Below the pieces are notes generated by a model. It had not been told where the DNA came from. It did not search any database and was given only the letters and a program-made list of their open reading frames with translations. From Camelus bactrianus (taxonomy: Eukaryota > Chordata > Mammalia > Artiodactyla > Camelidae), in assembly GCF_048773025.1 (NCBI RefSeq), contig NC_133545.1, forward strand, positions 75,602,001 through 75,666,000: a stretch of 64,000 nt of DNA, given 5' to 3'. Shown here piece by piece: positions 21,455 to 33,457 of the stretch. Numbering within the stretch: the first letter of the stretch is position 1; every line of letters begins with the position of its first letter. Both the position numbers and the translations under genes were made by a program.

Positions 21455-21850
21455 CATTGTTTCAACAAATATTTCCTGGAGGCAGGAGATTGCACCAGGC
21501 ACAGTAGATGATTCAACGATGACCGTAGGTCAAGTGGCTTTAAATTGAGTGCAAGAGATGAGAAAGCTTGCCATGAGCTGTAATACATTGTGATAAGCCT
21601 CCTAAAAAACAAAGAACTATGACACAATGTGATAAGCCTCCGACAAGTGATACAGATTTTCTTAGGATTTCAGAGAAGCAGGGAGTCACTTCAAAGTGTA
21701 ATGAGTCCAGAAGACATCACAGAAGGGAAGGATTTCACCCTAGCCTTTAAGAGTGAGTGTGATCTCAATGAACAGAGATGAAATGGAGGCATTCCAGGCA
21801 GCAAGGATGACACGAGGAAGACACAGACAGGAAAGCATCCATCAATCATG
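21455..21850 (-). repeat. L2 LINE 3' region, antisense
   Basis: 'tttcaacaaatatttcctgg', 'ttaagagtgagtgtgatctc' and 'ggaggcattccaggcagcaa' follow the reversed L2 3' region in order (ctgcctggaatgctcttcc in sense). The block probably continues at 22190, on the far side of a MIR. Confidence 0.78.
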
Positions 21851-21892
21851 CCCCAAGAATGAGAAATAATTAGTGGTATTCTAGCTAAAAGG

Positions 21893-22130
21893 TAGTGAAT
21901 CCCTTCCACTGAGTCAGGCCCTGTGCTGACTCTGCACTGCATGTGCATTATCTAATTAAATCCTAACAGCCAGACTGTCAGACAAATACCACTATTGTTT
22001 CTATTTTATAGATGAGAAAACCATAGCTCAGGGAGGTTATGTAATTAGCCAAGGTTACATAGCTACCAGTGGTGGAGTTCATAGCTTGAATCCTGGTTTG
22101 TCTGACTCTAGAGCCCAAGCTCGATACCGC
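21893..22130 (-). repeat. MIR SINE, antisense, inside L2
   Basis: 'gtgcattatctaattaaatc', 'attttatagatgagaaaacc' and 'gccaaggttacatagctacc' give a clear reversed MIR, ending near 'gactctagagcccaagctc'. It lies between two antisense L2 blocks, so it probably inserted into the L2. Confidence 0.88.
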
Positions 22131-22189
22131 ATGTGAGAAAATTGTTTCACACAGTAAAACTAGCAGACGCAATTTGGTTGCAGTTTAGA

Positions 22190-23000
22190 CTACAAGTTGG
22201 AAATTAATAGATGATAAACCCAAGGAGGAGGTATATTGGTGAAACCTATGGAAGGTGCGTTTGTGTCAGGTGAAGAGATTTGAACTTCATTTAGCAGGGA
22301 CAAAAGTGCCACTGGGGTTCTGAGCAGCAGAGTGATAGGTTCAGAGTGTTGCTTTGGAAAGGCAATCTGGTGCCATCATATAGAATTTTTTCAAAGAGAG
22401 ATACTGAGTTAAGGAGATAGGTTAAAGAGAGAACTTACCATTGGCAAGGTAACAGGAGCCTGAAATATAGTTGAGAGATTGATACAGAACTATTGTTGTG
22501 AATTTGAAAGCCATTTCTAAGATGAATGAGCAGAATTTAGTGACCTGTGGAAAATGAGGACAAGGAAAGGAGAGGAAGAAGTCAAAGATACATTTGTGTT
22601 TCAGATCTGAGTGACTGGAGGATTCTGATACCACTAAAAACACAGACCTAGATGTTAAAAGGAGAGTGGATTTTTAGGGGCAAGAATATAAACTTGACTT
22701 TAGACATGTTGAGTCAGAACTAGAACTTGGAAGAAGGGTGAAGTTAAAGCTACAGATTTGGGGGTCCTCTGAGTGGAGATTTTAGTTGAGAGCATGTATA
22801 TTGGTTGAAGGAAAGGCTGAAGAGGATGAGATGGAGGTCAGAAGCCCCGGAATATCACAGTGAGGGGCAGGGAGGGAGGAAAAGGGGCGGGGAGGAACAC
22901 GGAGAAGTAACCGTCTTCTCTGTGTTATGATGGGGTAGAAATATGATTGAACTGAACCAGGGCACCTAGAAATACCGTTGAAAAGTTTACTCTCATCCTC
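22190..23000 (-). repeat. L2 LINE reverse-transcriptase region, antisense
   Basis: 'gagatttgaacttcatttag', 'ttctgagcagcagagtgata', 'ctttagacatgttgagtcag' and 'gctacagatttgggggtcct' match, in order, the reversed L2 ORF2 (the sense region encodes the YADD box and the NMSKTELLIF stretch of the L2 polymerase). The coding frame is fully decayed. It continues the block at 21455-21850. Confidence 0.75.
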
Positions 23001-23673
23001 AGACTCCAAGTGAAAAAAAAGTTCAGGGCAGGCAAAGAAAGGCAGAGGAGCACTTTCTAGTAGATAGCTTTAGCTCAAACCCCAGGAATAGTTCCAGGGG
23101 TTCAGACTTGGCCACGTGGAGGACCCCATCTGCCTCGGCTGGATAAACCTGAAGAGCCTAGAAGTAAAGCAGGATGGAAAGCACTTTTATGGGCCTTCTT
23201 CCAGGAGCTATAGCCAGGCTTTCTCATTGCTTTTGCTACACAGAAAGGACAGAACTAGAGAAGGCCACGCTAGTAGTGGGTCCTGACCCACTGGCACAGT
23301 GGTCAGCAAAGTGTCCATGGCATCCTTCCCTCCCTTGCATTGGTAGCCGAGCCACCAGACATAGAATAGCTAGGACTGTCCTCTGCCTTTTGTTTAACAG
23401 AAACAGGACAGACAAACAAGTAGGTAACAGAGATGATTGTCAAAGAAGAAAAGAGCTGAGAGATAGAGGTGGTGGTAAGGGTTGAATTCCATCTGAGGAC
23501 AAGGCAAGGTGAAAATTGAAGAAAAGTTGCATTTAAGTTTCTAAAATTTAAATTTAGGTGGTTGCCGTCCAAGGGATGAATTTAGTAGAATAGTTGATTT
23601 AAAACAAATTGACAGAATTAAAGAATAATCATGTGGGAAGCATGGAAAAGACTATACTTTGGGGTAATTTGAG
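23001..23673. other. No confident feature; possible further L2
   Basis: The region is purine-rich near 23430-23480 and could be the decayed 5' continuation of the antisense L2, but I cannot match it block by block. The overlapping open frames at 23174-23572 have no recognisable content. Confidence 0.35.
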
Positions 23674-23682
23674 TCTAAAGTT

Positions 23683-24267
23683 GTTTTGTTTTTATTGAAG
23701 TATAGTCAATTTACCATGTTGTGTCAATTTCTGGTGTACAGCATAATAGTTCAATCATACATATACATACATATATTCCTTTTCATATTCTTTTTCATTA
23801 TAGATTACTACAAGATATTGAATATAGTTCCCTGTGCTGTACAGTATAAACTTGTTGTTTATCTATTTTATATATAGTAGTTAGTATCTGCAAATCTTGA
23901 ACTCCCAGTTTATCCCTTCCACCCCCATCCCCTCTGGTAACCATAAATTTGTTTTCTCTATGTCTGGGAGTCTGTTTCTGTTTTGTAAATAAGTTCATTT
24001 GTCTTTTTTTTAAGATTCCACATATAAGTGATATCATATGGTATTTTCTTTCTCTTTCTAGCTTACTTCACTTAGAATAACAATCTCCAGGTCCATCCAT
24101 GTTGCTGCAAATGGTATTATTTTATTATTTTTTATGGCTGAGTAGTATTTCTTTGTATAAATATACCACAACTTCTTTATGCAGTCATCTGTCGATGGAC
24201 ATTTAGGTTGTTTCCATGTCTTGGCTATTGTATATAGTGCTGCTGTGAATGTTGAGGTGCATATATC
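23683..24267 (-). repeat. Camelid-type L1, 585-bp 5'-truncated insertion with target duplication
   Basis: This is the clearest camelid-type L1 here. On the plus strand it begins with a reversed tail (ttgttttgtttttattgaag), then 'gtgtcaatttctggtgtaca', 'ctacaagatattgaatatag', 'cttagaataacaatctccag' and 'atgtcttggctattgtatat'. It is truncated within the ORF2 C-terminal region. The 9-bp flanks tctaaagtt (23674-23682) and tcaaaagtt (24268-24276) differ at one base and fit a target duplication. Confidence 0.93.
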
Positions 24268-24276
24268 TCAAAAGTT

Positions 24277-25267
24277 TTTTTTCAGTAACTCATAATGTAG
24301 TTATAAAATAAAAAGTTCTCTGTCAAAATACACTTTTCACTGGGATGAATAAATGACAACAACTCAAGGCATAGCCAGACTGAGACATTTGTAGTTGTTA
24401 TTGTATATTGTTTAAAAGACAAGGGAGACTGGAAACCACAAATGTAGTAAGTTTATGCAAAAGAGAAATATGCATTTAGTGAAGTAAGATCCTGGAGGAC
24501 ACGAGAAAGGATAGAATTAGAAAAGTATTTATCACTGAAATTTTTCAAAAAAGGAAAATGCTGTGAATTTTTAATAAAACTGGTCCTAAGGCAAGAATAG
24601 TTTTGTTCCAGTAGATTTAAGGAAGAAATATAAAAGGTGGAAAGATTTGCGTGAGGATAGAGAAGAGAAAAGGTGGAAGTGAATCCAGACCAGAAAGGCT
24701 TTGGGGCAGGAGGAAACTGGACGTGTTGCAGCCTACCACCTGTTAGCTGATTTTTATGGAATGTATCATAGAGTTAGGAGTCAGAAGGAAAAGACCCAAA
24801 GGAGCACACTGGGGAGAAGGAAATGGGCTGAAAATATGATTTGAGGTAGAGGAACATCACATATGATGGGGAGAAGTCACTTGAAAGTCTTCTTGGGAAG
24901 AGGCCATGAAGATGATTTTTTTTCCGGTAGCCTCTTGAACTAGAATAAATGAAGTCTTCATTGAGAATTGGAGAGGCTCAGCTAGGGAAGCCAGAGAGAA
25001 GACGATGGCTGTCAACCCTGGAGATTACATAAAGCACTAGAAGAGAGAAAGCTCTACAGAAAAATGAAAAGGGGGAGAATAAGATAAGTAACCAGGACCT
25101 AGAGGAGGAAGAAATGGATTTGGAAATTGTTCAGGCATGGAAAGCAAAGATTGTCATGGTCCTCCTGACTTCCTCCTTTCCCAGAATAAATTAGGTTGGA
25201 CTATATGGCTTATAGAGATTCACTTATCTTCAACTAACTTTTGTTACAAAACAGTTAACCAAGAATT
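24277..25267. other. No confident feature; purine-rich
   Basis: About 1 kb rich in GA on the plus strand (GGAGAAGG, GAAGAAA units) with no tandem period. It may be far-diverged antisense L2 displaced by the L1 at 23683, but this was not shown. Confidence 0.35.
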
Positions 25268-25425
25268 CTAGAATTATTAACTGTCTATGTGATTTGGGCA
25301 AGTTACTTCATCTCTCTAAGCCTCAGCTTCTTTATTTATACAAAGGGGATAATAATGTAGTAGCTACATCCTGGTGAATATTAAATATGGTATTGCACCA
25401 AAAAAGGGTCCCAGAACTGGCAACT
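25268..25425 (+). repeat. MIR SINE, sense
   Basis: 'gtgatttgggcaagttactt', 'catctctctaagcctcagct' and 'aaaggggataataatgtagt' are the MIR core in order. The tRNA-like head is missing. Confidence 0.85.
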
Positions 25426-25469
25426 GTTACACACTCATTAATATTCCCCATTACCATGATGATGGTGAT

Positions 25470-25740
25470 GTAAAATACATTGGAAATTCAGAAATGAATA
25501 AGAAAGAGCCCCTGTCCTCAAGGACTCAGAGGCTATTGGCAAATAGATTAATACCTTTGAGTGAATCAATGATTATAATAAATAATAAAATTAATTAATT
25601 CATTGAACAAATAGTTATTTATCCCCTTACAATGTTCTAGGTACTGCGAGTACGTTGGTGAGTGAAATGTACCAAGATGAAAAGAGAGAAAAACTAAGTG
25701 TTAGAGTAAATAAGTGTTCTGTTAGAAAGGAGGTGGCATG
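25470..25740 (-). repeat. L2 LINE fragments, antisense
   Basis: 'attcattgaacaaatagtta' and 'aatgttctaggtactgcgag' match the reversed L2 terminus. Just upstream, 'aagagcccctgtcctcaagg' matches a block that normally follows that terminus in this orientation, so two overlapping L2 pieces or a local duplication are likely. Confidence 0.5.
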
Positions 25741-26041
25741 TGTATGAAAGGAGAGGAGAACAAGCTAATGGTAATGGAGATCAGGGAGGGGAGAGGTGAG
25801 GGGGATGCCAGTTAAAATACAGGTTAATGTTAAGGGCGCAGGGTGCGTGGGGGTTGTGATAGATTTTATAATGAAATCATCAGAGGGGCTGCTGCTTATG
25901 GAAGTACAGGGTGGAGCATCCAACTTTGCCTGGCTGTGGAGAGAGAAAAGGCTCCCCAGTCTAGGGGACGTTTGAACTAGAAAGGGCCAGCAGCAATCAT
26001 AAAGGCTGGCAGAGCTTTGGGAAACAGAACAGAGGTTACGC

Positions 26042-26708
26042 AAAAAAAAAAAATTACTAGTAGAAGCAATTCCACTTCTGGGTATTTATCCAAAGGAAAT
26101 GAAATCACAGTCTCAAAGAGGTATCTGTACCCCCATGTTCATTGCAGCATAATTCACAATCACCAAGACATGGAAACAACCGAGGTGTTCATGATGACTG
26201 GATAGAGAGTATGTGGTATATGTATATATGCAACAGAATATTAGTTATAAAAAAGAAGGAAATCATAATTTTCAACATTATGGATGAACTGTGAGGATAT
26301 TATACCAAGTGAAATAAGTCAGACAGAGAAAGACAAATACTGTATGATCTCATTTATATGTGGAATCTTAACAAAAAAACCCAAACTCATAGAAACAGAA
26401 CAGATTGGTTGGTGGGGGAAGAGGTTGGTCAAAAGGTACAAACTTCTAGTTATGAAAGGAATAAGTTCTAGGGATCTAATATACAGTGCAGTGACTATTG
26501 TTAACAATGTTGTATACTTAGAATTTAGTAAGAGTAGATTTTAAAAGTTCTCATCGTACACACACACAAACTGTAACTCTGTGAGGTAACAGATGTGATA
26601 ACTAACCTTATAATGATAATCATTCTGCAATATATAGAGATATAAAATCACCACACTATACACCTTAAACTTATAAAATATTATATATCAGTTACATCCC
26701 AATAAAGC
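26042..26708 (+). repeat. L1 LINE 3' end, sense
   Basis: Blocks in order: 'tccacttctgggtatttatc', 'cacaatcaccaagacatgga', 'agtgaaataagtcagacaga', 'gaataagttctagggatcta' and 'tacatcccaataaagctgtg'. This covers the ORF2 C-terminus and whole 3' UTR up to the AATAAA signal. The copy is older than the camelid-type L1s. The A run at 26041-26052 lies on its 5' side, not its 3' side, and no 3' A tail remains. Confidence 0.9.
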
Positions 26709-27375
26709 TGTGGCAGGTGGGTGGGGAGGGAGAAAGAAAAGCCAGCAGAGAACCGTTCTGTGAAGAGGGAACAACGGTCTGAGAAGGTCTTTAGCTTTGT
26801 CTGTAAAGAGACAATATGATGCACCTTAATGTGCTCGCCTAAAACAGAACAGAGAAAAAAAAAATCACTCAACTAGAGCTTTAGACAAGAAAATATCCAA
26901 TAAATGCTTCTTTCTTTAAAACAAAGAGTGGGGAGGGAAATGTGATTTACAGTGTTTTCATATTAAGTTTCTGAAAACTATGACTACTTTACCAAGTGTG
27001 TGATTTACTGGTATCATTATAGAGAAATTGGTTTTCAGAGTAACTGACTCTCCATAGGCCCAGGCTGTGCAAGAGGCGGCAGAGCCCCACTTGGCTCGAG
27101 GCACTTTTGCTGGGAATCTGAGAACTGTCCATTGTCTTTCACAGAAGTGCTGCTGAATGAAGGGGCAGAGAGAAGAAAGCTTTCCACTGAGGCACAGAGC
27201 TCTCACAGGATCTGCACCAAGGCTAGATAGCTCTTCTGTGCATTTCAAAATGCTCACAAGCTTCCCATTAAAGAGGAGGCTGTGCAAGACCAAAGAAAGA
27301 GAGATAACAGTATAGATGACCTAAATAAATATGTTGAATTCCCCCCCCCAAAAAAACCCCAATAAATCCAAATAT
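26709..27375. other. No recognised repeat
   Basis: About 670 bp, less AT-rich at 27050-27250. A 111-aa minus-strand open frame (27293-26958) has no recognisable protein features. A short C-run and A-run sits at 27342-27360. Confidence 0.4.
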
Positions 27376-27588
27376 GGATAATATAAAAGGTCAGTCAGCC
27401 AGGTCTGGAGACATCAGTGGTCATCACAGCCAGCTGGGGGAGAAGCTACTGATGTCTGCTAGGCAGAGGCTGCCTTCGTGGTCAGAAGTGAGGGGTGCTG
27501 CTGAACTGCCTGTGATGCACAGGATGACCGCCACCACAGAGAATTATCCACCCCCAAGAGTCAGTCGTGCCAAGGCTGAGAAACCCTG
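27376..27588 (+). repeat. MER20 (hAT-Charlie non-autonomous DNA transposon)
   Basis: 'caggtctggagacatcagtg', 'catcacagccagctggggga', 'tgctgctgaactgcctgtga' and 'ccaaggctgagaaaccctg' follow the MER20 consensus to its right terminal inverted repeat (GTTGAGAAACCCTG). The left inverted repeat is lost. Length is close to the family's usual size of about 220 bp. MER20 copies are known to act as progesterone- and cAMP-responsive elements in some placental mammals, but nothing here shows activity of this copy. Confidence 0.8.
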
Positions 27589-27854
27589 TGACAGAGTGTG
27601 GCATTTAAGCTGGGGAAAGGGAGACAAAGACATGAAGTAGACGAGGGGCAGTAAAAAGTGGTACAATCGCTAGATTGTAGGGTCCAGAATGGGGAAGCTG
27701 TGTTGGAGTCACAGTAGTGGAGGAGCTGAGACAGAAAGCAGATGTGGCATTAGAGAGTGAGGATGCTTGGTGGGGACTTCAGAAGGGGGTGTTCCAGTTA
27801 TTAATATTGACAAAGGGTGTTTGTATGTCACATACACATGGACAAGGGTTTGAG

Positions 27855-28065
27855 TGTTTATTCCAGCAATGTAGTAGTTTGTGATCTTTGTTAACTTCTC
27901 TGAGACTGTTTTCATATCTGCAAAAAAAAAAAAAAAAGGTATTTGCCTCATTTGCCCATATGAAATAATGAATGCAACAGTGTATGTAAGCTCTAAATAT
28001 AGTGCTACCTTGCACATGTTAGATGCTCAACAAATACTAGATCTTATTGTCACCATTATTATGAT
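27855..28065 (+). repeat. MIR SINE, sense, with an internal A run
   Basis: 'aacttctctgagactgtttt', an uninterrupted A run (27920-27936), then 'ctctaaatatagtgctacct' and 'tagatgctcaacaaatacta' give a MIR core and 3' end. The A run stands at the TGTAAAATGGG position of the core and looks like local expansion. Confidence 0.72.
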
Positions 28066-28599
28066 GATGATTAGAAAGACAACTGTAGTTATTTGCTGTC
28101 TTGTCACCTGAGGGGAAAAGAGGGACACGAAATGAAAGAAAAAGGGAGAGACTTTAGCCAAAATGCTTTTTGCTACACTGTTGATTTAAGCATTTTATTC
28201 TAATGTATGGAGGGATTTCAATTTTAATTTTTTCTTGCTTGTTAAGGATTGAAATTTCATAGGTTGACTTGTATATGATATTTTCATTTTTATTCCTGTG
28301 TTCTATACTATATTCCAAAACGTAGTGAAGCTCTTAAGAAAATAAAGTCAGTGTTTATGAAAGGGACCAAATTAAGAGCAGATCAGAGAATTTAAAAATC
28401 GGTGGGCCAGAGGTAACTTTGTCCTGGTAGTTCTCTATCTTATGTATATTTTGCTAAGAGTTCTCTTTCCCCAAGACATCCTTTATTCCTTGGAACTACC
28501 TCATGCTTTTCTTTAGATTAGTGAGCTAAAAAATACTTTTTGTTAAATGGCTTAGCATTGCACTTCCATACTGCTTTATAATTATCTACGGTGGCCTTT
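28066..28599. other. No recognised feature
   Basis: About 530 bp of AT-rich DNA; no named repeat or exon recognised. Confidence 0.4.
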
Positions 28600-28715
28600 C
28601 TCCTTTACTAGGTGTAGTTCCTTAAGAGAGAAGGAATTGTATATTTTTCACTCCAGCCACCCCCTAGCCCAAGGCATGACATGTAATAACCATTCCAAAA
28701 AAATAAAAAGCCTAT
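28600..28715 (+). repeat. L2 LINE 3' end, sense (weak)
   Basis: 'ttccttaagagagaaggaat', 'tatatttttcactccagcca' and 'gcccaaggcatgacatgtaa' resemble the L2 3' end (ccttgagggcaggaattgtgtct...cctagcacagtgcctggcac). Confidence 0.45.
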
Positions 28716-28737
28716 TGAATAGAATTTAAATAATGAA

Positions 28738-28840
28738 TAATTAGCAAACATTTATAGAGTACCTACTGTGTTCTAGGTACTGTGCTAGGGATTTAAAAAC
28801 ATTGTATCTCAAGGTGTTCAGAGTTTTATCTGGTCAAATC
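28738..28840 (-). repeat. L2 or MIR 3' end, antisense
   Basis: 'gcaaacatttatagagtacc' followed by 'tactgtgttctaggtactgt' is a clear reversed 3' terminus shared in form by L2 and MIR. The later 'tctcaaggtgttcagagttt' block favours L2. Confidence 0.6.
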
Positions 28841-29294
28841 CAGCGAACACTTGTCCAGTGTCAACATTCAGTGGTGTTTATGGAGGGATAGAAGGCAAGA
28901 CGGAAGAAGTGAGAATGGGAGGAAAGAAACATACAGCGTCCTTGAATATCTTCAAGGAGTCCAGTTCTCAAGTGAAACCTCTGTAAACTTGAAAGGCTGG
29001 CTTTATAGATGAGTGAAATATTAGTATTCCCAATTCTGTTCCAGTCTACACTAACCTATCCAAGTAGAAGAGTCTGCTAAGAAATTCACAGGTGAAGGAA
29101 TCATAAAGCTTGTCTCCAACTTCCTAAAGGAAGCAAGTTATTCTTTTAATCTGTTAATTGGTTTATAAAAATGAATGGTGCTAGTGTCAGATCATTCTTT
29201 AAAGCAGGCCTGGCAGAGTCTTTGCTTGAAGTTATTTTGTCAACATGTAGTTTGAATGACTGTATAAATTTGAAAGAAGCAAACTACATAACTT
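28841..29294. other. No recognised feature
   Basis: About 450 bp without a named repeat or exon. Confidence 0.4.
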
Positions 29295-29486
29295 AAAAAC
29301 CTATATATAAAATAGATAAACAGATTTATACTGTATAGCACAGGGAACTATATTCAATATCTTATAGTAACCTATAATGAAAAAGAATATGAAAACAAAT
29401 ATATTTATGTATATGTATGACTGAACTATTATGCTGTACCCCAGAAATTGACATAACATTGTAAACTGACTATACTTAAAAAAAAA
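29295..29486 (+). repeat. Camelid-type L1 3' end with poly-A, sense
   Basis: 'ctatatataaaatagataaa', 'tatagcacagggaactatat', 'ctataatgaaaaagaatatg' and 'aacattgtaaactgactata' are the last about 190 bp of the camelid-type L1, followed by an A run. No target duplication was found. The copy is moderately diverged from the one at 23683. Confidence 0.9.
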
Positions 29487-31599
29487 AATTCTTTGGTCAG
29501 GCTTTGTACTGATGCAGCCTGACTTGTTCGCTGGCTGATTCGATCTGCATTAGGGCTTTTCTTTGCTATAAGTTTAAATCATTTGCACTCTCTCCATCTG
29601 GGGTTATAAGGAGACCAGCAATTCATGTAGAATCAGAAGTTCTAAACCCTATTTCATTTCAAATCATCTAGTTCTTCAAGTACTTGACATTTTTATATGC
29701 AGGATCATGAACAAAGTAGCTTGAATTGTTCAGTTCAAGCAATCACAACTTGAAACACCTCATGTATCACTTTTGGCTGTGATGAGCGTCAAGAATGAGG
29801 ACTATCACCCAGCAGTCCTAACTGCTTCTTCAAAATAAGAAAGCTGAGATTGTATAGCATATGCCAGGGTAGAACCTGTCTAGTTAAAATGGATGTCTGC
29901 CCACAATTATGTTAAAATCTACATGTATAACCTGGCAGTGAGATCCCATAATGCCAAGTTTTCCTCACTTAGGGAAGAGACAGTAGAACAATTCATGTAT
30001 GGAAACAGGATCCTAATATAATCATTGATTAAATTGTTTTACCATATCCAAGAATGCATGCTATTGTCTATGTAAATTTTCTTGCAATCAGTATCCTTTT
30101 TCAAAGATAGTAACAATGGAATCTTCTTGATGACTTAGGAAGTAACAAAAGTAGGCATTTTCTTTTCAGGTTTTATAATGTTAGCCAACTCTCTTGCCAA
30201 TATCTATGTACATGTAGTTGACACGTTAACAATTGCTCTCCTGATTGTATTGTCTGATTAATGTTGAATCTAGAATTTTTACTTAATCAGATGTTCCCAG
30301 AGCTTCCTATAGCACTAAAATGTCTACCTCAAGTCCAAGTCTTGGCTTCTGGCTTGTCAGTCATAATCTTTGTGGAACTATTAGAATGAACCACTTAGGA
30401 CTATAAAATAATTTTTTGGCTCTAGAAACTTTTATTTCATAATTATTTTCACACTTCTATTTTTTATTCTTTAGAAATGAATAGCAAAATATGTTTCCCT
30501 ATCCAAGAGCCTCTAATACGTTATCAGTACGGTTTTCTCTGACAGACTAATAATTTATTATTTTAAATAATTCAGTTGATAGGAAAATGTCTTTGGAAGC
30601 TTTCCTTATGTACACATACTGTCCTCTAGGAATTAAATACTGATATCAGGGCTAGGTTCAGAATTTGACCCAAAACAAACAAGCAAAACCACTCTGACTT
30701 CTAAATGCTTGCACAAAAAGAAAAATCCCTCTGAAAAACTGAAAAACATTATGAAATAAGGAACTACCAATGTTGCCCTTCTTGGTTATAAATATTTCTC
30801 ATTTTATCCAGAGATGTATGTTTTTGTTAATGAAATTGCTGGTGTACAAGCATTTAAAATTTAACCCCCCAAAAGGGAGCTGGGACCACATGTACCCTCC
30901 TTAAAAACAGCAGCCTAGGTATTTTTTTAATACAGAAGGATAATGTATCAAAATATTTCATGTTCCTTCTTCCACAAAAGTGGGACAGGGTTTCACTCAG
31001 AAAAAGTTGTCAGCACCTACTGATGTACTACCAGAATCCTCCTTGGGCTTTCTGAAGCAAACAAGAAGTCCCTTCTGAAGCAACGAAGGGATGGGAATTT
31101 TCTCTTCCTATCTCTGCTTTGCACTCTGAAATAGATTTGTCTCACAGCCAAGAGTAGTTTCTATGTGAACATCCCTGGTGTTACTTAAACCACCAAGAAC
31201 AATAACAACAAGCAAACAAAATAGCATAGAAAATACCAGAGCAGAGCAACAGCCATTTAAAGATCCAGGAAAAGATCCAGGGACATCCGCTTAGGAGTCT
31301 AAGTGTGTTGTTCCTTAATCATTTCTTACAAAAAAGATGGACTCAGCACCACCACTTGGGCTGTAATCAGTACAACTGGGACGGGTTACTCTGATTTTAT
31401 TTTTCCTTATCTAAAAAGGTAGGGTAATAATATAAAACAGAGTTCTTTGGAAGCTGAAATGCATTTATATATGTATATGAATTTGAGACATGATGGAAGT
31501 AAATCAACAGAGAGTAATGCAGGTAGACTTTAAAGTTCAATGCAGGAAAAAAAGAAAAATAGCAATCGTGGTGGACCTCTCGTTTCCTTGAATTTAGCC
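29487..31599. other. No recognised gene or repeat
   Basis: About 2.1 kb with no confident repeat, exon or RNA gene. There are no open frames of note on either strand before 31397. Confidence 0.45.
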
Positions 31600-31735
31600 C
31601 CATGTTAGCATTCATCCTCTTGTAACTCTTGTTTGTATCTCCCTCACTGGACTGTGAGCTCCTTGGGTCCTTGTCATGGGTTTCCAGCACAGGACCAGAC
31701 ATATAGTAGGTGTTCAGTAGCATTGTTGAGACGAT
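31600..31735 (+). repeat. L2 LINE 3' end, sense
   Basis: 'ctcactggactgtgagctcc', a 'ttgggtccttgtcatgggtt' block and 'agacatatagtaggtgttca' match the L2 3' end in order. A 108-aa minus-strand open frame across it is a shadow of the repeat. Confidence 0.78.
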
Positions 31736-33390
31736 AAATTTAAAAAAAAATTTTGTATAGTAATATAAGGCATTTATAACTGACTTAACGTTCCTTTTGG
31801 TGCTTCATAAAGTGGGGTTATGGTTTTCTATAACAGATGCATTAATTCACACCTTTTGTTTAAAAAATTCCAATTTTAAAGTACCAGTAAGGTATTAGTT
31901 GTGGATGCTACTGGGTTATGCTATGGACCGACATATTCAATGGTTACAGAGGACTAACTGCTCTTGATTGGGTCTGCCTTCCTCTTACCAACCAGGAAAT
32001 GGGTATAGTGGGGCTAGGGCATAAAAAGGAGAAGCAGTTCCATGTGGGTGTGACTACTTCCTCTGCCACCTAGAACTATGGAATATTTGCCTGTGGGCGA
32101 TCTATGCCAGCAGTAGATTAACCTAGGGTCAGAGGAGCAGAGGAGACACAATGAAATTTGCATGCAAAAGCTTTTTTGCATATGTCAGTTTTTCTGGAAA
32201 GTAGATGTGTCGTTTTCACCTTTGAAAGTGCTCAAAGATGCAGAAAAGCCTAAGAATCACTTTACAGTGAATAAATTGCTTTTACAGTGTGTAATGGGTT
32301 ATTTTATTCTCAATGAAAAAGAGTGAACTTAGATGCAAGATCAATCAGTGTTCCAGGTCCTTTTTACAATGGCATTTTTATACTTACTATGACTCTGTGG
32401 AAATTCTCTATTGAATTTGTAGAGTTCCATACCATATGTAATACAAGCTGAGGATGTGAGTCTTTCTAAATTAGACAGCTACTGTGCAAATAGACTTTGA
32501 AAGTGATTAGAGGCAAATTTGGACCTAAATTTTTGGGTTACTGCTAATAAATCATGTTCAAAATAACCTTATGCTCAGAAAGCTATTTTATAAGATCAGA
32601 TTTCAGTTGCTGATTTATTCTTCAGACAAATAATTTAAAAACCATCAATATTTTTATATACATACTAATTAACAATATGATTCATTTTATTAGGTATTTG
32701 CTTAACTATTTATTAATGTATTATCAATTATTTATTAAGTATGTTAAGTGTTAATTAATGTTTTGTTTGCTTGTGTGACATATCTTTTTTGCTAAAGATA
32801 TGACTTACTTATTTGGTGGCATAAAAATATTAAAGCAAAAGAAAAATAAATATTTTAAAATGAAAATGAATGGTAAAAATAGGATTAAATGCTTTCCATA
32901 GTATTCTTCTAAATATTCATTTATTAAAAGGTTAGTTATACTTTGATATTTTTCCTTCCAGATTAGATTTCTCTACTTATTTGTATCACCCCTCCTCACT
33001 CAAGATCTGCACCCTGGTAATCTTTATGGTTAGGAAGTGTTCTGGATTTGTTAGAGCATCAAGTGTCCTCAATCAATGGCCCATTGCTTGAATTGTTTAA
33101 TACCTTCTTTCTTCTCTGTTTTGAAAGATCACCCCAAGAAAATCTGTCTCTTATTGAATTCCTGTCTAAATGTGCATTTCCTCCTGATAGATTATTTATA
33201 GACTAGCCCCATGGCCCGTGTTTCAGTCTAATAAGGTCAACTGGGTTCCTAATGATTTTCAAACAACAAAGATAAGGCCATTTCTAAGATCCTAGAAGAG
33301 AAATAGCAAAGATAATATTATAATATTTGATCTGGGACTATGGTTTGGATTTGCATTTGAATGTGAGGATGTGTGGTGATCTGAAACTTA
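31736..33390. other. AT-rich DNA without recognised features
   Basis: About 1.65 kb. The part at 32630-32770 is extremely AT-rich with repeated TTAATTAA-like words. No exon or named repeat was seen. Confidence 0.45.
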
Positions 33391-33412
33391 TAGTAGTAAT
33401 AATAATAATAAA
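33391..33412. repeat. (TAA)n short tandem repeat
   Basis: A run of six to seven imperfect TAG/TAA triplets. Confidence 0.85.
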
Positions 33413-33457
33413 TATTTCATGTAATAGCTATTATACATGTTTATTATCTTATAGACC

